From Euptelea pleiosperma (Eukaryota; Streptophyta; Magnoliopsida; Ranunculales; Eupteleaceae), in assembly GCA_035048495.1 (NCBI GenBank), contig CM068549.1, positions 16,897,103-16,961,102 on the forward strand: a stretch of 64,000 nt of DNA. The letters run 5' to 3'. The stretch's first letter is position 1. The number at the start of each line of letters is the position of its first letter. This document shows positions 47,101 through 59,259 of this stretch, one piece after another. Under the pieces are notes generated by a model. That model saw nothing but the letters and a program-made list of their open reading frames with translations, searched no databases and was not told the DNA's origin. Both the position numbers and the translations under genes were made by a program.

Positions 47101-50100
47101 CGACTAATGTAAAAATAGTCCAATTCCTTTCTAGTTTTGTATGACTCATACCACAAGTCTAAGAAACACTTAAGAGAGTTTAAATATTGAAGTAACCAAC
47201 TAGTTTCTAAGGTCTCTAAGTCACTTACCGACCTAAAGTGTGATCGGGTGAAGCTTTTATTCTTCAGATGAATCTTTCTAGTCTCTTGGCAGTCTTGAGT
47301 GATGAATCACAATTGAACACACTTTTTTCTAAATAATACTACCAACACACTAGGATGGATAAGATACATGTTTTGTCATACGGAATTAGCCGACCCTAAG
47401 AATATGAACCTTACAAAGGAGGTCTTGGATTTAGTCATCTCTTACATAATGGGCCTTAGTTAAAGGTATGCAGATTCTTGATGGTGCTTTGAGAGCAAAT
47501 GGATGTCTTGATTTTTAGGCTGAGATAGAGTAAACTAGACATGGTATGTAAGATAGATATGGAAAAGGCTTACAACCACATGAATTGGAACTTCCTAATA
47601 TTCTTCCTAGGTAGAATGGGTTTTGATACTAGTTGGAGAATGTAGGTCAAAACTTGTATCTCTACTACCTCCTTGATTATGGCAATGGCTCCCTAACAGT
47701 TTACTTCAGAAACTGGAGTTCTGAGGCAAGGTGAACCCCTGTCCCCCTTTCTATTTATTGTTGTAGCTGAGGCCTTCAATGTGGTTGACTTTCAAAGCAA
47801 TAGGGGTGGGCTAATTGAGGGTTTCAAAATGGGCAATCATGGGCCTATTATTTCCCATCTTCAATTTGTAGATGATAGTTTTTTTTCGCTGATCTATCCC
47901 ACAGTCAGTTGAGGTATTTGAGGTGTATCGTTAGATGCTTTAAAGCGGTTTCAATCCTTTGTATCAATATTTCCAAAAGTGAGATTTATAGGATTGATGA
48001 AGTGGTTAATCTGGGGGATCTTGCTAACAATTTATGGTCCAAGGTTGGGACCCTTCCCTACACTTATCTAGGCCTCCTTTGGGTGCAAGTCCCCAAAGCT
48101 AAATTCATTTGGGGTCCTATTATTGAGAGGTTTGAAAGTTGTCTGACTACTTGGAAGTCTAGGCATCTTTCCAAAAGTGGCAATATTACCCTTATCAAGA
48201 GCACTCCCTATCCCTTTGGTGTCTCTTCTTTTTATTCCGGCCAGCATAGCCAATAGACTAGAGAGGTTGCTGAGAGATTTTTTCGGAAGGGGAAGGATGA
48301 TGCTTTCAAATTACCTTGTAGATTGGGATATAGTTTGCTTACCTAAGTGTGTGCTGGTCTGTGTTTAAGACATCTCAGGGATATGAACACTGCTCTTTGG
48401 GTGGCATGTGGTGTATCTTTTGGGTGGGAGAGTAATCCAGTTAGTTTGCTTATGGTATTGGTGTTCAGAAGGGCATTTTGAAGATTTAAGATTTGTTTTC
48501 AAGCTTGGCAAGAGTGACAGTTTTTGGGGGATATTTGGTGTGGTGAAAACACTCTCCAATCTTCCTTTCAATCTTTCTTTTCCATTTCAGTTTCCAGGAG
48601 TTGTTAAAGACTGCATAAGTATGGATGGGAACTCTTTTGCATGGGACTTGGGACTGCGTAGAAATTTTAATAATTGGGATATGGATGATGTCAGCATGCT
48701 TCTTAATAGGATTGGTTTAGCTTTAGTTTCTTTGGGTGTGTCAACCACTTGATTAATAGGGGGCATGTTATGCCAAATATATGCTTGCTCCGTAGATCCT
48801 CTGGAGAAATAGTGCACCATCTCTTAATCCGTTGCCCCTTCATGTTGGAGATTTGGAGTGTGTTGGAATCTACTGGACGCTCCCTTGTAGTGTCAGCTCT
48901 TTTCTAGCTGGTCCCTTGAGGCTTTTGGTCCTGCATCCTTTCTTTATGGAGATTTCTTCCTTTCGCACTATGCTTGCTGTGTGGAAGGAAATGAACCGGC
49001 ACATCTTTGAAGAAAAGGCCGAGGATTTTCTTGGTGTAGTCCTGAAGATTAAAACTTATATATTTTTTTGGTCTTCCATCCTCGAAGAATTTAGAGGAAT
49101 GAGGTTTGAGGGCTTTGTTCAGGTGGGAGGAGGTTTTGTATGCAGCTAGATGACACACTTTTTGTGGGGGCTTGGGCTTGCCCCCCTCTTTTTTTGTATA
49201 GTTTGTGGGGGCTTGCAGTCCTCCCTCCTGTGAGAGGTCTTTTGTGTAGTGGATTTTCCCCTTTTCCTTTAGTACAATTACTTTACCTGTAAAAAAAATT
49301 CATGTAATCCCACCACCCTCTTATTTTTTGGGGGCTTGCCCCCCTCTTTTTTCGTATAGTTTGTGGGGGCTTGCAGTCCTCCCTCCTGTGAGAGGTCTTT
49401 TGTGTAGTGGATTTTCCGCTTTTCCTTTAGTACAATTACTTTACCTGTAGAAAAAGAGTCATGTAATCTAAGAGATTAAATGCAAAAAATCTTTGATACC
49501 AGTTACTTCAATATGCTTAGCAGACTTGTATTGACACAATACAAAATACTGGTATTGGTATTAATTACTTGTAGCATGCACTTTCTCATTTCCTTTTGTA
49601 CCATTGCTAGTTTTCTTTTACTTCTAAAATATTTTTTTTGTAAACAAAACTACGTAGACATTTTAAGTATTGAAAGTTTCAATATGTCATAAAGACTTAA
49701 AAATGACGCTGAGCTTAAAAAGACTAAATTAAAAGCATTTTATTAACATATCGGATGGCATATCAGTATCTATATTCATGGCTTAGATCTTGTGAATCGA
49801 AGAGTTGTATCCCCTCTCCTAATATCTGTGTTAGTGTCTATATTGGTGTCAGTGTTCGTATCTGGGTATCTTAGTGAAAAACATACTAAGCTGAATTTCA
49901 AATGAGGTCCTAACCTCAGAGAGAAATGATATGGCTCGAATTTGTCATCCCCATCGTGGGTTGCTACCACTTGGTCAGATATGTTTTACATATGACTAAA
50001 TTTAATTATCTATTGGTCTAAATATTTCATAATTTTTTGAAAATCCGTTAGGACCATTACACAAATTGGCAAGATTTTTATAATTTTATCTGAAAGGGTT

Positions 50101-50779
50101 CAGATTTAATATTCAAATCATTTGTGTTAAGATTTGATTTGAATCATAGGATTCAAATCATAAATCTTAAGAGTTTTAAAAATATTGATAATACTGTTAT
50201 CATACAGTAAATGCTATGACAGGAATGTTGGGCTTTACGGGATATTTGTTTGGATATGTAACATACACTAAGCCTTGTAGGTGAGCTGCTTTGGAGGGGA
50301 AGGCGAATCTGATACTGGGGATTATTGGATGTGAGACCTACTGCTATTCCTCTTGATTAATCTATTATGTTTGTCTTCTCTATCTGGATGGCTGATGTTC
50401 CCTGTATCGTGGCCATTTTCTTAGGCTTGAGATCGAGGGGAATGGAAAAACTTGGAAGCAAGATCAAAGGATCAGACTTCGACATGTGGACACCAGTGGT
50501 TACTTACACAGTCACGACAAGAAATACTCCAGGATAGCTGGGGGTCAGCAAGAGGTAAAATATAAAATCTGTAATTTGGTATTTACTAACGTAAGCATAA
50601 TCAACTTTGCTTGTTTTGCATTGGAAGTTATTGGTTCATCCACATGTATTTTTTTGTTAGCTCATATTAATGTAACGTCATGGGTACATGTACAGGTTTG
50701 TGGTGTCCGAGACAAGCGTCCTGACAATGTTTGGTTGGCTGCAGAGGGGGTATACCTTCCAGTTACTGAAAGCCAGTAG
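44130..50779 (+). CDS. SDF2: SDF2-like protein (stromal cell-derived factor 2-like, MIR domains)
   Basis: Plant SDF2 is a small ER-lumen protein made of MIR (beta-trefoil) repeats that works with ERdj3B and BiP in protein quality control and is needed for receptor-kinase biogenesis and the unfolded protein response. Six exons: 44130-44237, 44317-44457, 44577-44717, 50281-50330, 50425-50554 and 50696-50779 (with stop). They total 654 nt and give 217 residues, the usual length. All introns are GT-AG with consistent phases. The ATG at 44130 gives an N-terminal hydrophobic signal peptide (MAISFFALAFFLFLGL). Signatures include KLMHERTKFRLHSHDVPYGS, KLQHMRTRKWLHSHLHASP and LRHVDTSGYLHSHDKKY. The tail ...WLAAEGVYLPVTESQ lacks a classic HDEL. 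Intron 3 is 5.6 kb and contains a LINE fragment. The upstream in-frame extension has no ATG. Confidence 0.95.
45927..46060. repeat. Fragment of the CCAAGGTTTAAAAG MITE-like family (SDF2 intron 3)
   Basis: Starts CCAAGGTTTAAAAGGACTG and continues with ATAATGGGTT and TTATAATGGTCAAAATG words as in the 3660/8476 family. The right end is not clear. Confidence 0.4.
46200..47370 (-). mobile_element. Possible diverged Copia LTR related to the Sirevirus-like family
   Basis: CTCTAAGTCACTTACCGACCT near 47214 resembles the CACTAAGTCACTTACCTTCCT word of minus-strand copy E. GATCGATCGA / CAATCAATC-type words at 46900-47110 sit where the palindrome cluster would lie. Diverged and uncertain. Confidence 0.35.
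47460..49300 (+). mobile_element. 5'-truncated L1-type LINE in SDF2 intron 3, reverse transcriptase broken
   Basis: The broken translation shows plant L1-type reverse transcriptase signatures in order: MEKAYNHMNWNFL, TGVLRQGEPLSPFLFIVVAEA, HLQFVDDS (the YADD-box region), YTYLGLLWVQVPKAKFIWGPI with SKSGNITLIKS, and then a zinc-knuckle-like end domain (HHLLIRCPF...). It has several frameshifts and stops. There is no ORF1 or 5' end, as expected of 5' truncation. It lies in sense orientation to the host gene. Confidence 0.85.
49320..49475 (+). repeat. Duplicated LINE 3' tail
   Basis: Repeats 49165-49310 almost exactly: GGGGGCTTGCCCCCCTCTTT, TATAGTTTGTGGGGGCTTGC, CCTGTGAGAGGTCTTTTGTG and ACAATTACTTTACCTGTA, followed by CATGTAATC. 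Only the 3'-most ~150 bp of the LINE is duplicated. Confidence 0.85.
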
Positions 50780-52559
50780 AAACTAGTTACCCTGATTTTA
50801 CAACCTATCATGTTAGGTAAAGCGGTTTTGTTGGGTTCTAGTGATATGGCTGTATCTGTTCTGTTTGATAGAAAGAAGGAACATCTCTCAAAGAAAGTCA
50901 TGTTCTTCTTGACTATGCGCACACGATCATTCATGTTTTGTGCATCTGGAACCCGGTTTAATCTAGGGGACTGACTGCTCACTATGTTGAGCTTGAGCAA
51001 CTTTTGCACAAATTTTCAGATTACGAAGATGTTTATTAGCATTGAGATACTTGTGTGATGAGTGTTTGAATTCTCTATCTGTGAAACTTTATCAGCCTGT
51101 TTGGCTTGATAACTTATGTGGATAAGCGTGTCTCCGTCGCAGAGTAGAAAATGCTATTTTCACACCATGAACTTGCCAACTGAAATGTGCCTTTTCATGG
51201 ACTTTTATTGCTAATCCCTTGTTGCCCTCCAGGCTAAACCCTACTTAGCAATTTCCCGTTTAATGTGGATTTGACATATTTTTAACAAAATATATTATAT
51301 AGATGTATTATTCAAATTTTTTGTAAAATTCATGTATTTTATCAGGAACCATTTTTGTACGTGTATTAAACGTGTTATACCCGAATTATTCCTGGATGAT
51401 TGAAATCTGATTTTACCATTTTATGCTTAAATTTTTAAACAGATTTTTGAGTGACAAATCTGAATTATACTCTGAACTTTTGCTGAGTTTTTGCCAAATT
51501 GTAAACTTGGGGCCAAACAGCTACTAGGCTCGACATCCTGTGTTCTCTCCAGGACAGCTGCCCGTGCTGTCCTGGGTTTTCTTTTCTGATTGTCCCGGTG
51601 CCGAAGAAATATATGATATGGAAGGATGTTTTGAAAGTTTGGTACATCCTTCCCCAAAATGCTACCTGATGCACTCTTTCGGGCCCACTGACCCCATGAA
51701 AATTTTGGTTCCCTCTTGGTGGAGCAACATACCATAAATCAGCCTGATTGGTGATTATAGACGTTCAATTTGAACGTTTTTCGCATTCAATAACCCTGTA
51801 CATGGAGCCTATGATAAAAATGCTTAAATCCAATGGCTAGTAATCACTGATCAAGATGATTTTTAGCGTGTAGGTCCACCAATGGATGGGCCAAACATTA
51901 ATGGTGTCTGTTGGCTTGAAAGAGCGTCCCACATATGAATTGACGGATGTATAAAACTTTTGGAACTGACGTCTATATCATAGATCCGCTCCTGATAACT
52001 AAATTCAAGCTCCAATGGTCCGTATTGAACTTTTAAGTACCAACGGGGTGATGACATCACTTCTCTCTCTCTCTCTGTTTTTAAGCCGCACGGTACTGCA
52101 ATGTCGTGGGGACTATGAAGCCCACGGACATCAGATGTTGATGTCCACCAGATGTTGATGTCCACCTTCTAAAAGTCCATGTGGCACAATCTTTCGGGCA
52201 TGCAAAACTTGAATGTTTGGCCCACTCTCACTGGACCTACGCACAAAATTAGCCTGATTGGTGATTTATTGCCATCAGATTTGAGCATTTGTCATGGTTG
52301 ATTTCGAGCCGTCGGACTCGAGCATTTTTTCGAGTACTCAAATCCAATGGATGGAAATCACCAATCAGTGATTTTTGGTGTGTGGGTTCATTAGGGATTG
52401 ACAACATTCATGAGCCAGGGAGCCCGGAAGCGTGTTCCACGTGGGTGGTCATCAAAGTTTCTCACCTCTATGATGTACACATGCCACCTGTGCTGGGATT
52501 GGGACCCATTTGGTGAGATCTAACCCATATTTAGCAAATCTACGTTTAGAACCCGACTT
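50780..52559. other. SDF2 3' flank and foldback repeat copies
   Basis: The first few hundred bases are probably the SDF2 3' UTR. Foldback family copies lie at about 51680-51920 and 52190-52440, with a CT run near 52062. No gene was recognised. Confidence 0.45.
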
Positions 52560-53494
52560 TTTGAAAAAGCTAAGGGAACTTTTATTGACACCCCAATAAT
52601 TTTCAAGCGCACCCCGTATTTTTCTTTTAAATACGAGGAGCCTTTGATAGCCTCCTTACTAAAACCTATTATGAGAGCACCCCTGTCTTGCTCACCCTAC
52701 AGCTGCTCATCTCCTCCTTCACCCTATCCCTCCTTCACTCCATCTTTACACCTGAAGGGCGGTAACGCCATCGTCGACCTTAGAATTGTCGGAGATCGTC
52801 GGAGAAACACCGGAAAATTACATTTGACAGCTACAATGCAAAAAAAAAAAAATGATTGAAAGAGTAGAAAATCTAGAAAACGAAGTGAAAAGCTCACTTA
52901 AATCGACTAGATGTGTGGAAAAATCAACTGAAGTGGAAGAGAATATTCCACAAACATCTTTTTCACTAGTAATAGAGCTAACTTCGCAATTACCTGGCAT
53001 CTTTGCCCTAATTTTTTTGCATATTGTATAAGTGTGCAACTCATCGTGTCTGTTTCTTGACACTGACATGACTTCATCCATGTCAATTGGATTCCACTGA
53101 AATGGATGAAGCAATTTCAATTAAACATAACCGAATGTGCTAATATTTTAAATATTTTTTGGCATTAGAAACCTAATATTGATGATGTGGAATATGCTGA
53201 AGGTATTCAATTCCCAATGATCCATATACAACAAGAAATGAGTGTTTAATTTGTTTTGGTTTCTTAGTTTCTTTATACATTAAATGATATTGATGTTAAC
53301 TATTTTTACTGTAGAACTCCATATGATAATGATAATGATATGATAATGACCCTGGATCAGAATGTCTTACTAGCGACGTGACATGTCACTTTACAACTGA
53401 TATGGTATGTTATTCATCGATTTCATTTTGTTAATTTTCTTTAATTTAAACCATTATGTACGTGTTCGGCTTACAAGTTTGTTACATGAATGTA

Positions 53495-53760
53495 GGTTTT
53501 TAACACCCATGATGAACTTGTTAAATGGTATCGAGATGTTTGGAAAACTATTGGGACAGTAGTTGTAATTACAAAAACAGATAGTGGTGATTCGTAAAAA
53601 AAACAAGATCCACTTCATCAAAGGTTTTTTAAAATCGGAAGCTCTGATCCCTCCTGCTGTTTCTTTACGAAGAAAGCATCACCATGTACGTGCAAAGGAA
53701 TGAGAAATTCCTTACATAGCAAGAACGCGTGGGTTTAAAAAAATGACTGGTAGGAATGTT
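53495..53760 (+). pseudogene. MULE/FAR1-like N-terminal transposase fragment, broken
   Basis: The translation VFNTHDELVKWYRDVWKTIG + TVVVITKTDSGDS, then a stop and KKQDP..., followed by SPCTCKGMRNSLHSKNAWV, resembles the F..(H/R)(D/E)EL..W.R..G...GFVIVIK(R/K)SD and CPF.LKGK motif order of plant MULE/FAR1-related proteins. It is interrupted by a stop and has no downstream catalytic domain. Confidence 0.5.
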
Positions 53761-53804
53761 TTTTCGAAAGATGACATTCTAGTGGATGATGATTGAGCCA
53801 TTTG

Positions 53805-53990
53805 TTGTCATGGAGGCCTACATGCCATTTTTGGTTGTCGAGGCCTGCGTGCCCTTTTTGTTGTCATGGAGGCCTATGAGCCCTTTTTGGTTGTGGAGGT
53901 CTGCATGCCCTTTTTTTTTGTAGAGGCACGAGTGCAATTTTTGTTGTGGAGGCCTACGACCCCTTTTTGTTGTGGTTTGTCGTCTTTGAG
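53805..53990 (+). repeat. Imperfect ~33-bp tandem repeat
   Basis: Five or six variants of GGAGGCCTACATGCC + ATTTTTGGTTGT in a row. Confidence 0.75.
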
Positions 53991-54079
53991 GCTTGTAATT
54001 ATTTCTCAGTCACTTAAAATGAAAGTAATATAAATTAAGAAAGTAAAAAAAGAAGTGCAGATATTGTACAAATATAATT

Positions 54080-54560
54080 GTCTCTGTCGGTGTCGTACAA
54101 CCTTAGAACAGGCTCTATCGGTCTCATCCAACCAACATTTGTGAGACAGAGTCAGTCCGATCCAACTGACATTTGTCTACTCATATCAGTGGCATACAAT
54201 TGACACTAAGAAAACTCAGGCTCCAAAAGAGGGCCAGAAAATGTGTCAGTTATATACAACCGACATTCTCTATCGATCTCATCCAACCAACATTTGTGAG
54301 CCAGAGTCAGTCAGATCCAACTCATTTGTTTCTTCATATCGGTGGCATGTAACTGACACTAAGAAAATTAGGCTTTAGGAAAGGGACAGAGAAACGGTGT
54401 CAGTTATATACTGCAGAATCACTCTTTATCGGTCTCATCTAACCAACATATGTGAGACAGAGTCAATTGGATCCAACTGACATTTGTCTAATCATATCAG
54501 TGGGATCCAACTGACCTAAGAAAAACTCAATGAATTCGTCAGTTGGTTTTTCGTTTGTAA
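54080..54560 (+). repeat. Roughly 157-bp tandem subterminal repeat (three units)
   Basis: Three units each contain TCTATCGGTCTCATCCAACC-like, TGTGAGACAGAGTCAG, GATCCAACTGACATTTGTCT and GTCAGTTATATAC words. The self-complementary CAGTTATATACAACCGACA type of word fits the subterminal zone of a DNA transposon. Confidence 0.7.
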
Positions 54561-54589
54561 TCTCTTACCTAATTGATCAATATACATGG

Positions 54590-54950
54590 AACATTTAACA
54601 AAAAAAAATTATGATCACCATACATGAAACATTTAACTAAAAAAAATTATGATCACCATACATGGAACATTTAACAAAAAAAGATTACGATCACCATATA
54701 TTGAACAATTAACAAAAAAGTTTATGATTATCGTACATGGAACAATTAACAAAAAATATTATGATCACCATACATGGAATAATTAACAAAAAAAGGCTCA
54801 CAAACCTCAATAAGTTTCTAGTACTTGTGCACCAAAAAAGGCTCACAAGCCTTAATGAGTCTATGGCATGTATGCCTCAAAAAAGGCTCACAAGCCTCAA
54901 TAAGTTTATGACATGTATGTCTCAAAAAAGCTCACAGACCTCCATGTACA
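54590..54950 (+). repeat. Two consecutive short tandem arrays
   Basis: 54590-54790: units of about 42 bp, ATGATCACCATACATGGAAC + ATTTAACAAAAAAA. 54790-54950: units of about 48 bp, AAAAAAGGCTCACAAGCCTC + AATAAGTTTATGACATGTATG. The 116-codon open frame across them is low-complexity and not believed to be a gene. Confidence 0.75.
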
Positions 54951-55265
54951 ATCATAATTTTTCTTCTTTTCTTTCATTATCTTCTCATTTTCTATGTCTT
55001 TTCTCTTTTCCTTGTGCTGCTCATTTTCTTTGCCTTTCTCATTTTCTTGGTTGTAGTCTTCTCTTGTCCCCTTCCCTGTTTTCTTGAATATCACTTTCCT
55101 CAAAGGCTCTTCGACAACCTAAATAAAACAGTTTAATATTAAATCAAAAGGCAACATTGGAGAAAAAATATAAATGAAAACAATCTCTACAACTCCAAAA
55201 AAGATCTCACCTCTCTTGTTGACGACTTTTCTGAAATTTTACCGGTCATTCTCTTTAACTCAATA

Positions 55266-57711
55266 TGTAAGGAATATTTTCATATTCAATTTGGCAAAGA
55301 TTCCATTTGACATAAAAACATTCTTGTAACCGTTCCTACGAGCACTAGTGTAGTGTGAAGATGTCGTGGTACGCATACTTCGCCAACTACGTAAAGACTA
55401 AAAGATAAAGAGAGCAAGAATCAGACGGTTGACGATAGGAGTCATCCGAGTAACTGTCGGTTTGTCAGTTAACGATCGTGTACGCTCGATTAGGAATGTA
55501 AGCGACTTAGTGGCCATAAGAGTTGATTAAAATGAATAAAATATAATGGTCAGACTTAGTCATTAGGCAGACCCGAGTCAAAGTCAATTATATTAACTAG
55601 TGGGAAAGTCCAATCGATTGGACATGTATCCCCAATCGATTGGACATAGCCCAATTGATTGGAGACACTGTGTAATCGATTGGAGACTACGAGGCATAAA
55701 CTTATTTGAGTACAATCGATTGGAGACTCTGTGAAATCGATTGGAACCTTCGGGACAAAAATCTTTTTGAGTACAATCGATTGGAGACTCTGTGTAATCG
55801 ATTGGAGCCTTCGGGACAGAAAGTTATATATGTCAAATCGATTGGAGAACCCTGTGCAATTGATTGGTGCCTTCGGAACAGAAAACTTATTAAGCCCAAT
55901 CGATTGGACACTTATCCCCAATCGATTAGACATGGCCCAATCGATTGGACCAAGTGTACAATCGATTGGACCTTGAACAGAATTGGTCTTTCTCAGATAT
56001 AAAATTCTAGGTTACATCATCCCACGTTCCACACGACTCAGGGTCTTGGAATTCTATAAATAGAACTCTTCTATGCATTCTCTAAACACACAGAGACACA
56101 GAGTAACTCAATCTTCAAGAGAAAGAAGCGAAGTTTTTATTTATTAGAGTGTTCATTCGAAGAGCAAGAAGCTTATTTTTCCATTCACATCTTGTGAGCT
56201 TGTTCAACCTAGTAAGCCTGAGAGTACCAGTGTGACTCAACACCTTTTGAGCAACTTGGGGTTCAGGGTGCACTGAATCATTCACCTTTTGCAAAGGCGG
56301 GAGTAGGGCTGTCAACGGATATCTATCAAACCGAATGTATGTATATCCGAATTCGAATTCGAAAAAAATAACTTGTATCCAAATTCGAATCCGAAATCCA
56401 ACGGATATTCTAATTAGTATTCGTATTCGAATTTGATTTGCTTATAGGATATCTGAAAATATCCGATTCGACTAAAAACCCCCAATTCATCTTCTCTTGA
56501 AACCCTAATTTCATATCTTCGATCAAAATTTCAGATCTGAGACCAAAAATCCCCAATTCATCCTCCAATTTTCAGATCTGAGACTAAAAATCCCCAATTC
56601 ATTCCACAACAACAGAAGTGAAAAAAAACCGTCCAATAACCCCTAATCATCTTCCCTAGTTTCAGATATGAAACTGAAATTTCATATCTGAGAACCCCCA
56701 GTCAACTTCAATAGAAATCCTAAAAGAAGAACCGTCGGCCTACCTAAACATTTAGGTTCAAAATGTAGCAACAAGGTGAGATGGTGTTACTGGCAGCGAC
56801 AATCCAGATCTCCGCCAACGTCCTCGAAAGAAGCCTTATCAACATCTCAGATGATCTAAAACGAAGGAGAAATAGAGGCAAAATGATGAAGAAGAGTTCG
56901 TGGAAGAGTGATTAGGGTTTTTTGCTTTTGTGAAATAAAAAAGCACGGAAAGACTAAAAAGTCCTTAGTAAAGGGTAGCTTGGTAAATCGGATCGGATAT
57001 CACCTATGCGGATAGTGATATATCCGAATTCGTATCCGATGACTATTCGAATACAGAAAACATATCCGAATCCGAATTCGATATCTTACATTTTCAAACA
57101 TATCCGATTTTTCGAATACGGATTCGAATTCAAATTCAAATTTTCGACTATCCATTGACAGCTCTAGGCGGGAGTGTTGAAAATTAAGATCGGAGGAGCC
57201 GATCGACGGTAGGTTTGGGGTGTACCAAACTGAACAAGTGGATAAGGCTTATTGGCTGGAAGGGCGCGCGTGGATTTGTGGTGTTGATTCAGAGGACGTG
57301 AACGCTTCGGCAGTAGGCCTTGGCTAAAGTTGGAAGCTGTATTTGCAACGGTGCTGCGTAGGTAACCTTTGTTTCGTTTCATTTTTCAGTTAGTGATATT
57401 TTTCGTCTGTACGTGGTCCCTTGGTTTTTCCTTGGCTAAGGTTTCCACGTAAAAATCTCTTGTCTTGTGTGATTGTTTGTTTGTATTCCACAATCTATCC
57501 TGATTAGATCAAACGACAAAAAGACAATATACCATGGAAGTATATTTGATTTAAGTCGGTTGTGATAATCCTTTATTAAACAACCAAGGCATGCGATTTT
57601 ATCTCCTTACCATCGACCAGTAAAATTGTGTAGGTATAATTAAATTTAAATACCTAATCAACCCCTCTTCTAGGTATATTGAGTTAAAGAGAACGGACCG
57701 GTGGAATTTCA
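55266..57711 (+). mobile_element. Solo Sirevirus-like LTR (copy D) inserted into the LTR of element E
   Basis: A complete LTR from TGTAAGGAATATTTTC to GGTGGAATTTCA, 1575 bp after removal of a nested hAT element and its duplication. CAATA flanks both sides (55261-55265 and 57712-57716), a perfect 5-bp target duplication. The flanking sequence on both sides is the last ~40 bp of the same LTR family in reverse. It contains 14 CCAATCGATTGG-type palindromic units (55607-55975), TCTATAAATAGAAC at about 56052, and the GGTTTGGGGTGTACC word. Confidence 0.9.
56304..57166. mobile_element. hAT-like element nested in solo LTR copy D
   Basis: An 863-bp element starting TAGGGCTGTCAACGGATA and ending TATCCATTGACAGCTCTA, flanked by GGCGGGAG on both sides (56296-56303, 57167-57174), an exact 8-bp hAT duplication. 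The interior has a non-AT block (about 56480-56940) containing AAACCCTAATTTC, TCAGATCTGAGA and ATGATGAAGAAGAGTTCG that resembles host leader sequence. No transposase. Confidence 0.88.
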
Positions 57712-59259
57712 CAATATACCTAGAAGGGGGGGTTGATTAGGTATTTAAAATTATTTATATCTATACAGTTTTACTGGTCTGTGGTAAGAGAATAAAATCA
57801 CATACCTTAGTTGTTTGATAAAAGATTATCACAACCGACTCAAATCGAATATACTTCCGTGGTATATTATCTTTTTTGTCGTTTGATCTAATCAAGATAG
57901 ATTGCGGAATACAAACAAGCAATCACACAAGATAAGAGATTTTTATGTGGAAACCTTAGCCAAGGAAAAACCACGGGACCACGTCTAGATGGAAAGTATC
58001 ACTAACTGAAAAGTTAAACGAAACAAAGGTTACCTACGCAGCACTGTTGTAAATACAGCTTCCAACCTTAGCCAAGGCCTACTGCCGATGCATCCACGTC
58101 CTCTGAATCAACGCTACAAATCCATGCGTGCCCTTCCAGCCAAGAAGCCTTATCCGCTTGTTCAGTTTGGTACACCCCAAACCTACCGTCGATCAGCTCA
58201 TCTGATCTTAATTCTCAACACTTCCGCCTTTGTAGAAGGTGAATGATTCAGTACACCCTGAATCCTAAGTTGCTCAAATGGTGTTAAGTTACACTGGTAC
58301 ACTTAGGCTACTAGGTCGAATATAGAAGTGGAATACCTAAGCTGAGGAAAGGATCAAGCTCTTGGCTGTGATCAAGAAGAGAACAAGCTTACAAGATGTG
58401 AATGGAAAACAAGCTTCTTGCTCTTCGAATAGATACTCTAATAAATAACATATTTTCTTCTCTTTCTTGAAGATTGAGTCACTATGTGTCTCTGTGTGTA
58501 TTTAGAGAAGGCATAGAAGGGTTGTATTTATAGAATTCAAGACCCTGAGTCGTGCAGAACGTGGGATAATGGAACCAATAATTTCGGATCTGAGAAGGAC
58601 CAATTCTGTGCATGGTCCAATCGATTGTACACTAGGTCCAATCGATTGGGCTCAATAAGATTTCTGTTCCGAAGGCTCCAATCGATTACACAGTGGACTC
58701 TAATCGATTTGACTCAAATAAGTTTCTGTCCCGAAGGCTCCAATCAATTTTACAGAGTCTCCAATCAATTTGACTCAAAAAAGTTTCTGTCCCAAAGGCT
58801 CTTCGATTGTATAGAGTCTCCAATCGATTGGGTTGAAATAAGTTTCTGCCTCGTAGTTTCCAATCGATTTCACAGAGTCTCTAATCGATTGGGCTATGTC
58901 TAATCGATTGTACTATCCTATTAGTCAATTTAATTGACTTAGACTCGGGTCAGTCCAATAATGACTAAGTTTGACCATTATATTTGGTTCATTTTAACCA
59001 ACTCCTATGGCCACTAAGTCACTTACCTTCCTAATCGAGCGTATACGATCATTGACTGACAAATCGTCAGTTACTTAGATGACTCATGTCGTCAACCATC
59101 TGATTCTTGCTGTCTCTGTCTTTTAGTCTTCACGTAGTTAGCGAAGTATGCGTTCCACGACATCTCCACACTACACTTGTGCTCGTAGAAATGGTTACAA
59201 GAATATTTTTATGTCAAACGGAATCCTTGCCAAATTGAATATGAAAAATATTCCTTATA
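57712..59259 (-). mobile_element. 3' LTR of element E (main part)
   Basis: The reverse orientation of the copy D sequence. It starts on the minus strand as TATAAGGAATATTTTTC directly after the polypurine tract AAAGGGGGAGAT (59260-59271). The palindrome cluster is at 58618-58915, and the TATA-like TATAAATAC is at about 58530 (minus). The terminal 34 bp lie at 55232-55265, displaced by the solo LTR. Confidence 0.88.

Noticed and set aside
47909..49149. LINE-derived open frames as a functional gene
   Set aside because: Reverse transcriptase motifs are spread over different frames with stops between them; this is a dead, 5'-truncated element.
54737..55087. Possible 116-residue protein
   Set aside because: It is built from short tandem arrays (KRLTSLN repeats) and a low-complexity tail. 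No gene structure supports it.
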